A stretch of 64,000 nt of DNA, from positions 6,882,001-6,946,000 of the forward strand of contig NC_065877.1 of NCBI RefSeq assembly GCF_933775445.1, read 5' to 3'. The position numbers and the translations under genes were made by a program. The stretch is from Argentina anserina. Taxonomy: Eukaryota > Streptophyta > Magnoliopsida > Rosales > Rosaceae. Below are positions 35,795 through 47,164 of this stretch, piece after piece (the stretch's first letter is position 1; each line of letters starts with the position of its first letter). The notes beneath the pieces are model-generated. The model was not told where the DNA came from and did not search any database. It was given only the letters and a program-made list of their open reading frames with translations.

Positions 35795-36715
35795 GTGACG
35801 TACCTCCAGGAATATCAGCACGTCTTCGCCTGGTCATATACGAACATACCCGGAATCTCCACCGACTTCATCTCCCACAAGCTAAATGTCTTAGAAGGGT
35901 CAAGGTCGGTGTGCCAGAAGCACTGGGGCTTTGATCCAGAAAAGTATCATGAAATTCAGGTCGAGGTCAAGTGGCTCCGAGACATCAAATTCATCCGGGA
36001 GGTCGACTACCCAAGGTGGATCTCTAATGTGGTAATGGTTAAGAAGCCAAATGGCTCATGGCGGATGTGTGTAGATTACACCAACTTGAATCAGGTCTGC
36101 CCAATTGACAACTTCCCACTCCCCCGGATAGACCAACTGATGAATATGACGGCCAGTTTTGGGCTATTAAGTTTCTTGGACGCCTACTCGAGCTAAAACC
36201 AGATCAAGATGCACCCGGGCCACCAAGAGAACACTGCCTTCATGACTGATAAATATCTATATTTCTATCAGGTCATGCCTTTCGGCTTGAAAAACGTTGG
36301 GGCGACTTATCAAAGGGCGTTCACTTGGATGTTTGAGAAAGAAATAGGCGAGACCATGGAAGTATATGCGGATGACATGGTCATCAAGAGCAAAACGTCG
36401 AAGGGGCATATTGCCAACCTTGACAAGATCTTCTCCATTCTCCTCCACTACAGCATGAGGTTGAATATGGCTAAGTGTGTGATGAACATGGCTGGAGGAA
36501 AGTTTTTGGGCTTTATGGTGAGCGAGAGAGGCATCGAGGCCAACCCCGAAAAGGTCCAAGTAATAATGGACATGAAGTTGCCAGCGATCCGAAACGAGGT
36601 CCAGTGCCTCACCGGCCGAGTGGTGGCCCACGCTCGCTTTATCTCCCTTCTAACAGACAAGTGCACATCATTCTTCCAATTGCTCCGGACCCAGCACAAG
36701 AAAGATATCACATGA
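35795..36715 (+). pseudogene. Gypsy reverse transcriptase domain
   Basis: Two open segments, 35795-36196 and 36209-36715, together cover the Ty3 reverse transcriptase: WISNVVMVKKPNGSWRMCVD, FPLPRIDQLM, FYQVMPFGLKN and the catalytic YADDMVIKS box. A stop at 36194-36196 follows LSFLDAYSS. The end leads into the tether/RNase H region. Confidence 0.92.
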
Positions 36716-36744
36716 GGCCCAAAAAGGAGGTGGCCTTTCTCCGG

Positions 36745-37450
36745 ATCATGGAGTATCTAGGGTCGGTCCCAGCATTGTCGACCCCGGTGCATGGGGACAT
36801 CTTATTCTTATACTTGGCGGTTTCTCAGCAGCGGTAAGCTCTGCCCTAGTCAGACGGGAAGGCAACAAGGAGCTCCTGGTATATTACAGCGGTAAAGGTA
36901 TGAATGGCCCTAAGACCAGGTACCCTAAGATTGAGAAACTCGCCTTGGCACTGATCACTACCGCCCATACTATCCATGTATTGACTAACCAACCACTCCG
37001 CCAGGTTCTTCAGAAGCCGGAGACCTACGAGCGATTAGTAAAGTGGGTGGTTGAACTTGAAATTTGACATTTAGTTTAAGTCCCAGACAACGTTGAAAGG
37101 ACAGGCTGCGGCTGATTTCATGTCTGAATTCATCCCTGCAGAAGGGGCCACATATACCAACACTGTGGTAGCTGCACCGACGCCAGTTTGGGAACTCTAT
37201 GTGGATGGTTCAGCCAACAAGAACTGTAGCGGTGCAAGTGTGATCATCATTGACCCGCAAGGGAATGAATACCCCTATTCTTTTCGGTTCCAGTTCGAGG
37301 CCTCTAATAACACAGCTGAGTATGAGGCCCTGATCGTCGTGATCTAGTTGTGTCGCGAGTTGGAAGCCGCCAACGTCCAGATTTACAGCGAATTTCAACT
37401 GTTGGTCAACCATGTTGATGGAAGCTATCAATCCAACCTGCCCCAGCTTA
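36745..37450 (+). pseudogene. Gypsy dual RNase H region
   Basis: The canonical retroelement RNase H is read in pieces at about 36820-37075 (LLVYYSGKGMNGPKTRYPKI, then HVLTNQPLRQVL). A second RNase H follows at about 37185-37450, with WELYVDGSANKNCSGASVII, EASNNTAEYEALI and IYSEFQLLVNHVDGSY. This second domain resembles the extra archaeal-type RNase H known from Tat-lineage elements. Stops interrupt both. Confidence 0.82.
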
Positions 37451-37824
37451 CCTCATACTAGAATTTAGCTGGGTCGTTACTCCAAAAGTTCAACCACTTT
37501 GAAATCAAACAGATTGGCCGAGCTAAGAATGCGAGAGCAGATGCGCTCGCCCGACTAGCCACCTCTGAGCCGGGGGTGGCGATGCCCGAAGTCCATGTGG
37601 AAACTTTAAAACAACCGAGCATCTCCTGACCATATTCAGAGATTTTTGCCATCGAGTAAGCTCTGCCACTGTCATGGATTGACTCATTTGTCACATTCTT
37701 GACAACAAGAGAATTTTCGGCCGATGAAACCAAGGCGAAGCGCTTAAGACATAAGGCTGCCCTCTACATGGTCTGAGACGGTAAACTTTACCGGTGTAGT
37801 CAGTCTTTCCCCCAGCTCAAATGC

Positions 37825-38740
37825 TTGACTCCAGAGCAGGGCCGACAAGTGTTAAACGAGTTACATAGTGGGGTGTGTGGAAACTATGCCAGAGTGAGGA
37901 ACCTGGCTTTTAAAGCTCTCCAGATCGAATATTACTGGCCCACAATGGACGCCAATACTAAGGCCATAGTCGGGGCATGTGTACAATGTCACCAATACGC
38001 CAACTACATCAGTCGCCCATCTGTCCCACTCTCGGTTATCATCTCTCCAGTCCCTTTCGCACAATGGGGGTTTGACTTGATTGGGGAACAACCGGTCACC
38101 CCAGGGCAATTCAAGTACGTCATTATGATGGTAGACTACCATACTAAGTGGATAGAGGCAGAAGCAATAGCTAAAATTACCATGAACCGGGTGATAAACT
38201 TCTTATGGCGCTGTGTATACTGCCAGTTTGGTATTCTTAAGGCTTTTGTCACGGATAATGGCATCTAGTTTGACAATTATAAATTTAGGGCACTTGCCCA
38301 TAAGAATGGCACAACCGTTTGTATGCTTCCCCAGCACATCCCCAAACTAATAGCCAGTCGAAGCCATCAACAAGCTCATCAAGCGAAACCTGAAAAAGCG
38401 CCTCAACGAGGCCACCAGACTTTGGGCTCAGAAACTTCCAGAGGTGTTATGGGCAGTCTGAACAACCCCCACAACCGCCACATGCCAGTCTCCCTTTTTT
38501 TTGGCTTTCGGCATTGAGGCCGTGATCTCGGTAAAGATTGAAGTTCCTTCCGAGAGAGTCGAGGGCTACGATCCGAACACAAACATTGCTGGCCTCCAAC
38601 TCAATATGGACTTACTTGAAGAACGCTGGGTTAACGCCCACTTATAGAATATCAATGACAATCAACAGATTTGACTCCCGTAATAGGTCCGGGCCTGGGT
38701 GGGCCTGCATGTGGCTCCGCTACCGACAATAAGAATGTTG
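37825..38740 (+). pseudogene. Gypsy integrase remnant
   Basis: The zinc-binding part (HSGVCGNYARVRNLAFKALQ, CVQCHQYA) and catalytic core (FAQWGFDLIGE, VDYHTKWIEAEA, FVTDNGI) are readable to 38268, where a stop interrupts the core. Later text to about 38740 is in shifting frames. Confidence 0.9.
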
Positions 38741-40439
38741 AAGAGTGAAGGTAGTCTCAAATTCAAATAAAGCGATTGTATTGGCTGATATATCATCGCT
38801 TCTTACATATAGTTCCATAAGCTTTAGGTTTGTTCTTTTTACTAAAATCCATATTATAATAAGTGTATTGTATTCTAAAATGTATCAGTTTGCAAAAAAT
38901 ATTTTATTGCCTACTCTATTTTATTTGACGAAGCCACGATACAACGAAAAAAAAGGCACTAAAGCTATGAAGGCAATCATCATAGAAAATGGTGCAACTT
39001 TCCTACTTTACTGCTGCACGAAATCATATCCGTCAATCCGTTGTATCATCATGCCACTAGAAGGTTGCGATCATTTTACAAAGAAACAACTCGCAATGTA
39101 CTTAGAACAAATAAGACACTTAAGCTGACTACACTAGAACGACGCCCACATCTTTTTATTGCAAGCGGAAAAAAATTCAAAAGCCATTGAAAGAAAATAA
39201 ATAACAATAACATAAGAACATAATTGCCATCTAATATATAGTAAATGAAGAAGATTAATAATGTGCATATATTATACATTATGATAACCTCATAAGTTGA
39301 CTATTTAAGATTTGTTTTTTAAAACTATGAATATAGGATTTGAAAAAAATCAGCACCATCTTTCTTGGTGCTGGGACTCGAAGCCCTCTAGGGTTTTGTG
39401 GAGGCAGCTACGCTCCTGCTCAGGTAGGGTGAAGCTTGTAGTGGACTAAGGCAACATCGCTCTTCCTCAGGCAGGGCACGTCTGCGGCTCCAGATTATGT
39501 TCTACGGTGGGGATTTGGGTTTTGTTTCTATCTTGTTGGATTGAAGGATTGTTGGATCGAAGGCAATGGGGCTCCTCCCTTGGCTGAGCGGCGACATAGT
39601 CTCCATTGGTGGTCTACATCTGCTTTCTGAGAGCTCGGTTCGAGGGGCAATCCTCTTGCATCTGCAGGTGGGTCGGAATCAACTGATTTCTGCTCACGCG
39701 GCGGCAAAGGCAGGTGTGGTCGAACCAATCCCAAGAGGCGACCCCTTGATTTTAGTTTGGTAATCACTATGGTGGAGGAGCGAGTTTGACCACCAGAAAT
39801 TGCACAACTTTGATTTGGGTCGGCAGAGTTTTCTCGGCTAGATCTTACGGCGGGTCCGGGTGATGTATCTTGGGCTTGGACAATGGGCCAGCTTCTTGGG
39901 TATTTCACAATACCTAGTAGGTTTCAGACCTTTTTCAAGTTCCATATATTTCATTTTGGCCTAGCATGACTTTGGCATCCCACGGCTCTAGTTTGCTCGA
40001 GGGTTCGTGGAGTCTACTTTGCTTCTTAGGTTTTGATTTTTGGTTATGTCCGCTTGTTTTTGGATGCTTTTAGTTTCGAACTTTTGGATTCATTTTTCCG
40101 TTTATTGTTTAGTTGGTTAGTATCTGCTTAAGGGTGACTTGTCACCTTTATGCATGATCCTTGTGGTTGTTATGAGCCTTGCGCTCGGATTGGATTATGC
40201 CAAGTGAATTCATTTCACTGTTTTCAAAAAAGAGATTTAAAAAAAAAGTAAATAACTTACTCAATATATTCAAAACTGTTATATTTGGCCCTTACTTAAG
40301 GCTTTAAAACAATATATGCACACATTAATATACTTTCCTAATTAGTTACCTGCTCGGACTATATATAACACTGCTAACTTTGTAATTCTTCATTCTATTC
40401 CTGCCTACATTTTATAAGCTAATTTTGAAAGATAGTGTT
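38741..40439. other. Intergenic, repeat-like segment
   Basis: No gene seen. About 39350-40240 is more GC-rich than its surroundings and ends in an A-rich tract near 40235, so it could be a retroposon or LINE 3' end. I found no diagnostic motif. Confidence 0.4.
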
Positions 40440-40766
40440 ATGGTAGAAATGTCTAAGTTTTCTATCTTTAATGTTTTTACCATTGCTCTGCTATTGTCAG
40501 GTAAGTAATCTGAGCTGCATGTTTTTCCAGTTTGCCTTGTTATATTAACAGTCATTACCCACTCACTTATATTTCAAACTTTTGTAGTTTCTTTGGTGCC
40601 TCAAGTTTATGCACTACAAAGATGTCAAGAAGAATTGTATGCCACTGGATGCACATTGGCAGATTGCGGGAAGAAGTGTTTGGCCAAACACCAAGATGTT
40701 AAACATTCTTGCGTACCTAATGCTCGCACGTCAGAGTATGCTTGCTACTGCTTTTGGAATTGTTGA
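40440..40766 (+). CDS. Defensin-like secreted cysteine-rich peptide, 2 exons
   Basis: Exon 1 (40440-40500) ends CAG|GTAAGT; exon 2 (40588-40766) starts after TTTGTAG and ends TGA, giving 79 residues. Residues 1-28 form a signal peptide with hydrophobic core FTIALLLSVSLVPQVYA. The mature part starts near LQRCQEE and has eight cysteines spaced C-x9-C-x4-C-x3-C-x9-C-x10-C-x1-C-x3-C. A signal-peptide exon followed by a Cys-rich exon is the classic layout of plant low-molecular-weight cysteine-rich/defensin-like genes, which act outside the cell in antimicrobial defence or pollen-pistil signalling. The receptor or target cannot be told from sequence. No lesion seen. Confidence 0.85.
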
Positions 40767-41450
40767 ATGATTTCAACTAATGCGCTTGGTAGATGATAGA
40801 ATAAGGCTATACAATAGCCACTAGAAGAAAATGATTTTCACCATATTTATGTTTGATGAGATAACGTCGAAATGTACGCACAAAGATGCATTATAACAAT
40901 GGGAAGAATTTGATACACGAACCTCATGATTATAACTTTCAACCTTGTTATGAAATCATAGACACTATAGTGTATGAAGTCGAGGCATTCGGCCTTCCAA
41001 AACTAATGTCAGTTGAAACTCAAAGTCAGACGAAATATATCTCAAAGAATAAAGCATCTTGAACCATATTTTTGAAAAGTAGCGCCTTGATCTGGCCGTA
41101 AAGGATTAGTGAGACATTTGTTAATCAACTTCGAAAATTTGACACTCCCAAAATATAAAAACATAGGAAATCATAACCATTGTCGGCTTCGTCAGCTTCT
41201 TGTTAATTGCTGCTTTGTGCATGCGATGATTAGTGAGACATTTGTTAAAAAATCTGCTCTCGTTCTTGCTCAATCACCTGCATTTAGAAATGAATTAAAG
41301 AAAGGAGAGCATTGTTCACCATTGTAATATGCGAGGAGGGCACATCAAATGTGCAATTTTAGTGTAACGGACAAAATTGACACATACACAGCCAAGGGGA
41401 ATTCCTGATGTCTTGGATAGTTGAACAAAGGTTCTTGTTCGCAATTTAAA
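40767..41450. other. Intergenic, no gene recognised
   Basis: AT-rich 3' flank of the defensin-like gene. No feature stands out before the hAT-like element. Confidence 0.5.
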
Positions 41451-41458
41451 CCTTTTGC

Positions 41459-42130
41459 TAGGGGTGTGCACGGTGCAGTGCGGTGCGGTACAGGTTGGAG
41501 GTAAAATCATATCCAATCCACTTTAAATGGATTGTCGATTTTGCAAACCATATCCAGTATCTGGTTTAGTCAACCATTTACTTGAGTAAAACACATGTTT
41601 CGATGCGGTTTCGGTGCGGTTACGGATAAACCACTTGTTTCCACATGTCAAATTGAAATAAATAAAGTCATTAAGTCTCCAAATAATATTATAAACCAAA
41701 ATACGAACCAAGTTTTGAAAGCACAAATCTTTGAATAATAATACATAATAATGTCTCTTAAGTCTTGAAAAATATACTAAAATATAAAAAGCAAAGAGAG
41801 AAAAAAAGACAGTGGAAAAAAGAGATAGAATTTAGTCAATTTAGAATAGATCTTGGCAATCTTGAAGTTTAGAGCCTTAAAGATAAGATTTTATTACTAT
41901 TAGGGTATTGGTGTATTACTATATCATCATGTTATTATTAAATAAATAATAAAAATTATTATTTATTTTAAACCGGTGCGTTTAGTTTTCATCCAGTTTG
42001 AAAAATATCTAATCCTAATCCAATCTATTTATAAGCGATTTGGAATTTTCATGATGTTAATCCAATTTACCTAAAACGATGTGGTTCGCTATTCGGTTTA
42101 CATTTTTCAGGTAAGAAATGCACACCCCCA
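41459..42130. mobile_element. Non-autonomous hAT-like element, 672 bp
   Basis: TIRs are TAGGGGTGTGCA on the left and TGGGGGTGTGCA as the reverse complement of the right (11 of 12 match). They are flanked by a perfect 8-bp duplication CCTTTTGC (41451-41458 and 42131-42138). The subtermini contain GCGGTGCGG and GGTTTCGGTGCGGTT motifs. No transposase. Confidence 0.85.
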
Positions 42131-42480
42131 CCTTTTGCTCTAGCTTTTCCATTAGATATACAATTTCCCCGACCATATTCCAGCATTACTTGCTTGAACT
42201 GAATAGTGTTTAACACGTTACCGGGACTGATGAGATTATGAATCAAATTGCTGATGAAAACCATAATTCCAATGAAACACTATCTGAACCTGCAGAGCTT
42301 AGGTTCAAAAGTATAATATTACTTTTTTAAAGTTAAAAATTCCTGATACAAAATCCATAGAGTACTTGTTTGCCATTGCTATCAATACCAAACTGTTTTG
42401 TAACTCTCAGAACCCCTCAATAACCCAAAACTGCAAGAGTGAATCTAAAAATTAGAGAGCCGCAAAATTGAGCACTGACT

Positions 42481-44840
42481 TTAGGTACCAAAGCTACGGT
42501 CTCCAGCGTCACCCAGTCCAGGGATTATAAACCTGAAATCAGTACCACAACAAAAGAATATATATTCAACCTGTTTGCAAAATCAATCGCACATCCTAAT
42601 AGGTAATAGCTGCATCACATCAAAATGATCAAATAGAGGTACTAACCCTTTGTCATTAACAGTAGGATCAATAATCCCAGTGTAGACGTGAATCCTGGAA
42701 AATAGCAAAAACCCAAATTAAGGACTGTTTATGTTATGTCTAAACTGCTTAGACGTAATAAATAATAGTTTTACCCAGGAAATTTCTCACTCAGCTTTTG
42801 AAGGGCCGGAGGAGCAGCTACAGCGGATATCTGTGAAGGAACATCATTTACCGTATGTATTCACTATTTAGGACACCTATAGAAAACATAAGAAATCCCT
42901 TCACAATACTTACTACTTTGATTTGCTTGTTGGCAAGCCCATGCTCCTTTAATAGGTCCACAGCGGCTACTATTGTGCCACCTAAAATGAAAATATATGA
43001 CAATTCAATGTAAACTGCATACATGAACACATGAAGTGGACACTTATGTCACATCTTTTATCAAAGGCATAGTCGGTATTGATACCTGTTGCTAGCATTG
43101 GATCACACACAAATACTCGAGATCCTTCAGGAAACTTTGCAGGTAGCCTACCAAAGATTTAAAAATAAAAATTTGTTAAAAGAGTCACACAAACAGTTGT
43201 AAAAGAAATGAGAAATACAAAGAAAAAGGCAAAACAAGATTAGATCAGAACAAAAATGTATATAGCATGCTATATATGAAGATGAGAAATACTCGCAGCA
43301 TTATAACACCCACAAATATTAGCTTTTAAGTACTTAGTGGTTCATACAAGGAATGCTTACTTGTTAAGATATACTGTTGGTTGAAGTGTTTCCTCATCTC
43401 GGGCCATTCCTTAAATGTAAAAAGACATCAGATAGTACCGTTTACATAAAAACACTAACTTAAACTTCAAGCATCTGCTACACAGGAACATTTCTTACCA
43501 AGGTGGTATGTTTTTGTTGCAGGCAAGACGGATGATGCGTGTTCTATAAGAGCAAGACCAGCTCTCAGTATTGGAACGACCTGCAAAACTAAAGAATATA
43601 ATATCAATAAATCACACTTAAATGTTAGACTCTGCCCAGTCAAATACTTCTTTAAGCTCTCAGTATCTGTGAATCCAGTCACCAGATAAAAAGTTGCAGG
43701 CTAGACTCATAACATCGAAGCTTCTTTAAACAACAACATACAAAATAACCAATGCTGAGAACTAACCGACACAGGCTCCCTTGGATCAATGAATTCAACT
43801 GATGCAACACCCATAGGTGATTGAATTTCTCCGGTGACTGTAGGCTGAAAATGAGAAAAGCAAAAACATGCCTCATAAACCCTGAAGAGAATATAATGTT
43901 GATTACTGCTGTGGTTATGAGTGTAAGATATGGAAACTCACCAACCAATCTCTCGAAGCTTCATAAATAAGAAGTCTTCCCAACTCAGCCATCGCATTTC
44001 CTACAAATATACGACACATCCCATATCAAAATGCTAATTCAACTTTGATTGACAATTATAATCTCGAAAACTAAAACCAAAAGCCACAGCTGTTTCCATC
44101 ATTCTACGACGAACAAACAAGCAAATGCAGAGTACTAATGAAGCTCGATAGTTGATATAAGAAATCATCAAGTCTAATGCAGAGTACACATTCGGCAATT
44201 TCGTTACTTACTGAAAATGGGGCAAGGGGTTTGCTCATTCCTCAGGACTGAAACCCAATGCTTGATCAACGGGTGCGGCGGCACAAACACCTGATATGTC
44301 ATCAGCAACAAATCAGTAACATATTTTTAAAACCAAGCACATTCTTCCACAAACCAAATACACCAATACATAAAAGATCAAACCTTTACAACTTGGAGAC
44401 CAAAAGTTCGTATTTTCATCTCATTCTAGTAAACCCAAAACCAAAGAGCCTCCAAATATACACTCATTCTAACTATATAAAAACCAAACAGAGCAAAGAA
44501 GCAAAAGTGAGACAAGTAAAAACCAGCATTCGGTCGCCGGAAACAGTCTTCTCCTCGGTGGTCATGTGGGCCTTCACGGTAAGTGATCTCCGGCGTTGGA
44601 TACCGGAGCAAGAGACCTGCGGATGATGAAAACGGACGTGGTTCGATTACAAAGACAGCGTGAAAGAAATTTACTGTGAGGGGCGTGAAGGAAAGAAGGG
44701 AAAAAAGAATTTACCTTGTGGGGATTAGAGGAGGAGGGAATGAGATTAAGTAGGAGAGGAGGGGGGCTAGGGTTTCGGGACGGGAAACGTGGCGTCTGGG
44801 AGGGACAGGATAGGGAGAAATTTAAACGACACGACGCCAT
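42481..44840 (-). CDS. UPP: Uracil phosphoribosyltransferase, chloroplastic, 12 exons
   Basis: Exons (minus): 44715-44840, 44524-44616, 44212-44290, 43942-44000, 43767-43844, 43499-43580, 43361-43409, 43086-43147, 42914-42981, 42775-42830, 42647-42694 and 42481-42532. All junctions are GT-AG and the phases close to 283 residues. The enzyme joins uracil to PRPP to make UMP (pyrimidine salvage). The Ser/Pro/Arg-rich first ~65 residues look like a transit peptide. Conserved text includes [36 protein letters not shown], the PRPP-binding [10 protein letters not shown] (exons 8/9) and the C-terminal [15 protein letters not shown]. The ATG at 44840 is preferred because it precedes the transit peptide; an in-frame ATG 57 bases upstream is possible. 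The gene appears intact. Confidence 0.95.
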
Positions 44841-46840
44841 GGATTTGAGGATTTTAGTTTGTGTTCTGTTTTTCTGCTGTGTGTGTTTGGGATGCAAATG
44901 TGTTTGGGTCAGAGAAGGAGAGATGAGCTAAACGACAAGACGTATCGGGTCGACCCGTTTTGTGTTAATGTCGGGTTCAGCATGAATCATGGGTAGGGTA
45001 CCCGAAGATTGTCCGGTTAGAATGTTGATATGTGATTGTAAAGTTGGTATAAAGTCTAGTACGCTTTCGTATTAACAAGCTAACTAGTTAGTTTTAGAAA
45101 ACTACACTTGATAAATAGTTTGAAATAAAATAGGATGGGATGACTTAAATTATAAATTTGAGTTTAGGATTTAGACCAAAAGTTGGAGATGTTCGATTAA
45201 ATGGAATTAGATGTCATATAAGCATATAACTCTTGACAAAATGATATCAATATTTCTGGATGCCATTTACGGCTTCATATTCTAGATGTCCCCTTAAGGA
45301 ACCGATGTCTTCGTCGCACACTTCCGATTAGGGACACGACGTTTTAAGCTCACTAACCCGCACACTTTTGTTATTATACAGTGCTGCACACTATACATAC
45401 TGTTTTGTGTGTATGTGTAAAAAAATATCAATATAAAATTTGTCCTCAAAATGCCATGAGAACCACAAGATTTTAAAAATTTAGATTCTAAAACCCGTCT
45501 TATTATAGGAAGCTGACTCTACACATATAAGTATAAATTTCACTCTCCCGCGGAAGATGTGGGCTTTGTGACTTACCTGCCTGCTGAGTTCCTAACCAGA
45601 CGTCACATAACAACCATGCATAAACCAAGCTTCACGAATATCCCGAGAAGAAAAATAGTCAACCCTAATGCCATGTATGCATATTTTTCACTAGGTATGT
45701 AACTGAATTAGTAAAGAAATCGAATGTGACAGTCGAATGCCAACTAAGCAATCAACATTCAGGTCTTTCAAAAGTCGAAACTAATCTGCTAATTCTCGCA
45801 AAGTAACAACAGTAGAGTCGTAGGCAAGATTACTTATACCGATATCGACCTGTACTTAACTGCTTATACTTAATTCTTGGCCCTCCCGGTTTCATTGTTG
45901 GCCAATATACACCTCAATAGAATGCTATCTTCCTTCCTTTTAACATTATTTTTGTACAAGCCAAATATTTTTTAAATTAGTCTACACCGAACTTAAGAAT
46001 ACATGGGTTAGATGAATACATTACTTTGAGATTTCATGACAAGAAAATCATTCACATTAGATCGATCATACGTTACTACAAATTGTGATATAGTCTCTAC
46101 GAAATATTTATCTTCAGTTATATTCGATAACTTGTAGAATCTTATAAGCCATGTACTATTAAACATGTATATCGTCTCTCCCATTACTTGGATTGGAAAC
46201 AACTAGGCATATTTGAGTGACCTTATATATCATCATTTCATCATTCATTCATCACAATTAAAACTTAAGAATGGCTTCAACAGATCGACAGATCAACTTC
46301 ACCATTTTCATATGTGAGGGTAATATATACCACCCTACTTAAGCCAGAGCCACAGCGACCACGATATTCTTCCAACGATAAGGGTGAATAACGCATGATG
46401 GATCGAAATCCATAATCCATATCAAATTCAAATATGTGTTAATATTCAGTAGTAATAATAGATCCCCCGATTATGGTAAGTACACAGAAATTACATGGAA
46501 TAAATCATTATATTAGATGCAATGCATTTCGATAAGATTTAAAATAAACAAATTGATGAAATCGCCAAACAAATGTGATTGGAAATGATTAGATTCAATG
46601 CACTCTATACCCCTGGCGTATATTTATTATTTAGGGAGGTTATTCCCATCAAGATTTCCATAAACTTTGAACATACTTTTTCAGCCCTGCGCTGTAAAAA
46701 GTATCGTTTTCATTCCATCAATTACATAGTAACACTTGGGAGGCAGCTATAGTATACCAATTCTCACCCACCACACAAAATCCAAGTCCATGAAGCTGTT
46801 CATCTTTTCACTCCAGTCATCGCGTTCTTCGTTTTCACGA
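44841..46840. other. Intergenic region between UPP and P5CS
   Basis: Divergent promoter space: UPP runs left and P5CS runs right. AT-rich, with no gene or element recognised. Confidence 0.5.
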
Positions 46841-46845
46841 GTGTT

Positions 46846-46857
46846 CACGTGAGTCAT
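46846..46857 (+). promoter_or_regulatory. G-box fused to bZIP-like core upstream of P5CS
   Basis: CACGTGAGTCAT lies about 310 bp before the P5CS start codon. CACGTG is the G-box/ABRE core and the overlapping TGAGTCAT is a GCN4-like bZIP core. P5CS genes are induced by abscisic acid and osmotic stress, so this is a plausible control site. It is a sequence match only. Confidence 0.5.
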
Positions 46858-47023
46858 CAAACTTGCACCAGAATCGCTAAAGAGGTTCGTCTCCGAAGAC
46901 GTGGCTTCTCGTGCTCGTTCTTCGGACTAGGACTTACTCCACTGAGTTAATTAGTTTCACACTCTCAGCTCGATCTTCTTTTGTCTTTTTACCCTTGTAT
47001 CCTTGTTTCGTCTCCCTCTCAGA

Positions 47024-47037
47024 TTTTATATATATAC
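47024..47037 (+). promoter_or_regulatory. Probable TATA box of P5CS
   Basis: TTTATATATATACC sits about 130 bp before the start codon and is followed by a CT-rich leader (about 47080-47108), a common plant 5'-leader arrangement. Confidence 0.45.
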
Positions 47038-47164
47038 CTACCACTCCCTCTCACTTTCTCTTATTGCTCTCCCTCACACACCTCTCTCTCTCCCTCTCTC
47101 TTTCTCTGGGATTTTGCACTACGTATACGCAACCAGTTTGACTCGACCAGCCTAACTCGTCAGC

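Larger units (their letters stand above)
32000..38740 (+). mobile_element. Decayed Ty3/Gypsy retrotransposon, Tat lineage
   Basis: Domain order gag, protease, reverse transcriptase, RNase H, second RNase H, integrase identifies Ty3/Gypsy. The extra RNase H marks the Tat/Ogre group. A probable 5' LTR end lies near 32425, where CTCATAACA precedes a TTTGGCACTAGA primer-binding-like site. A 3' LTR was not found and the left LTR border is uncertain. Many stops and frame changes break all reading frames, and a TIR transposon has inserted at 34381-34945. Confidence 0.9.
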
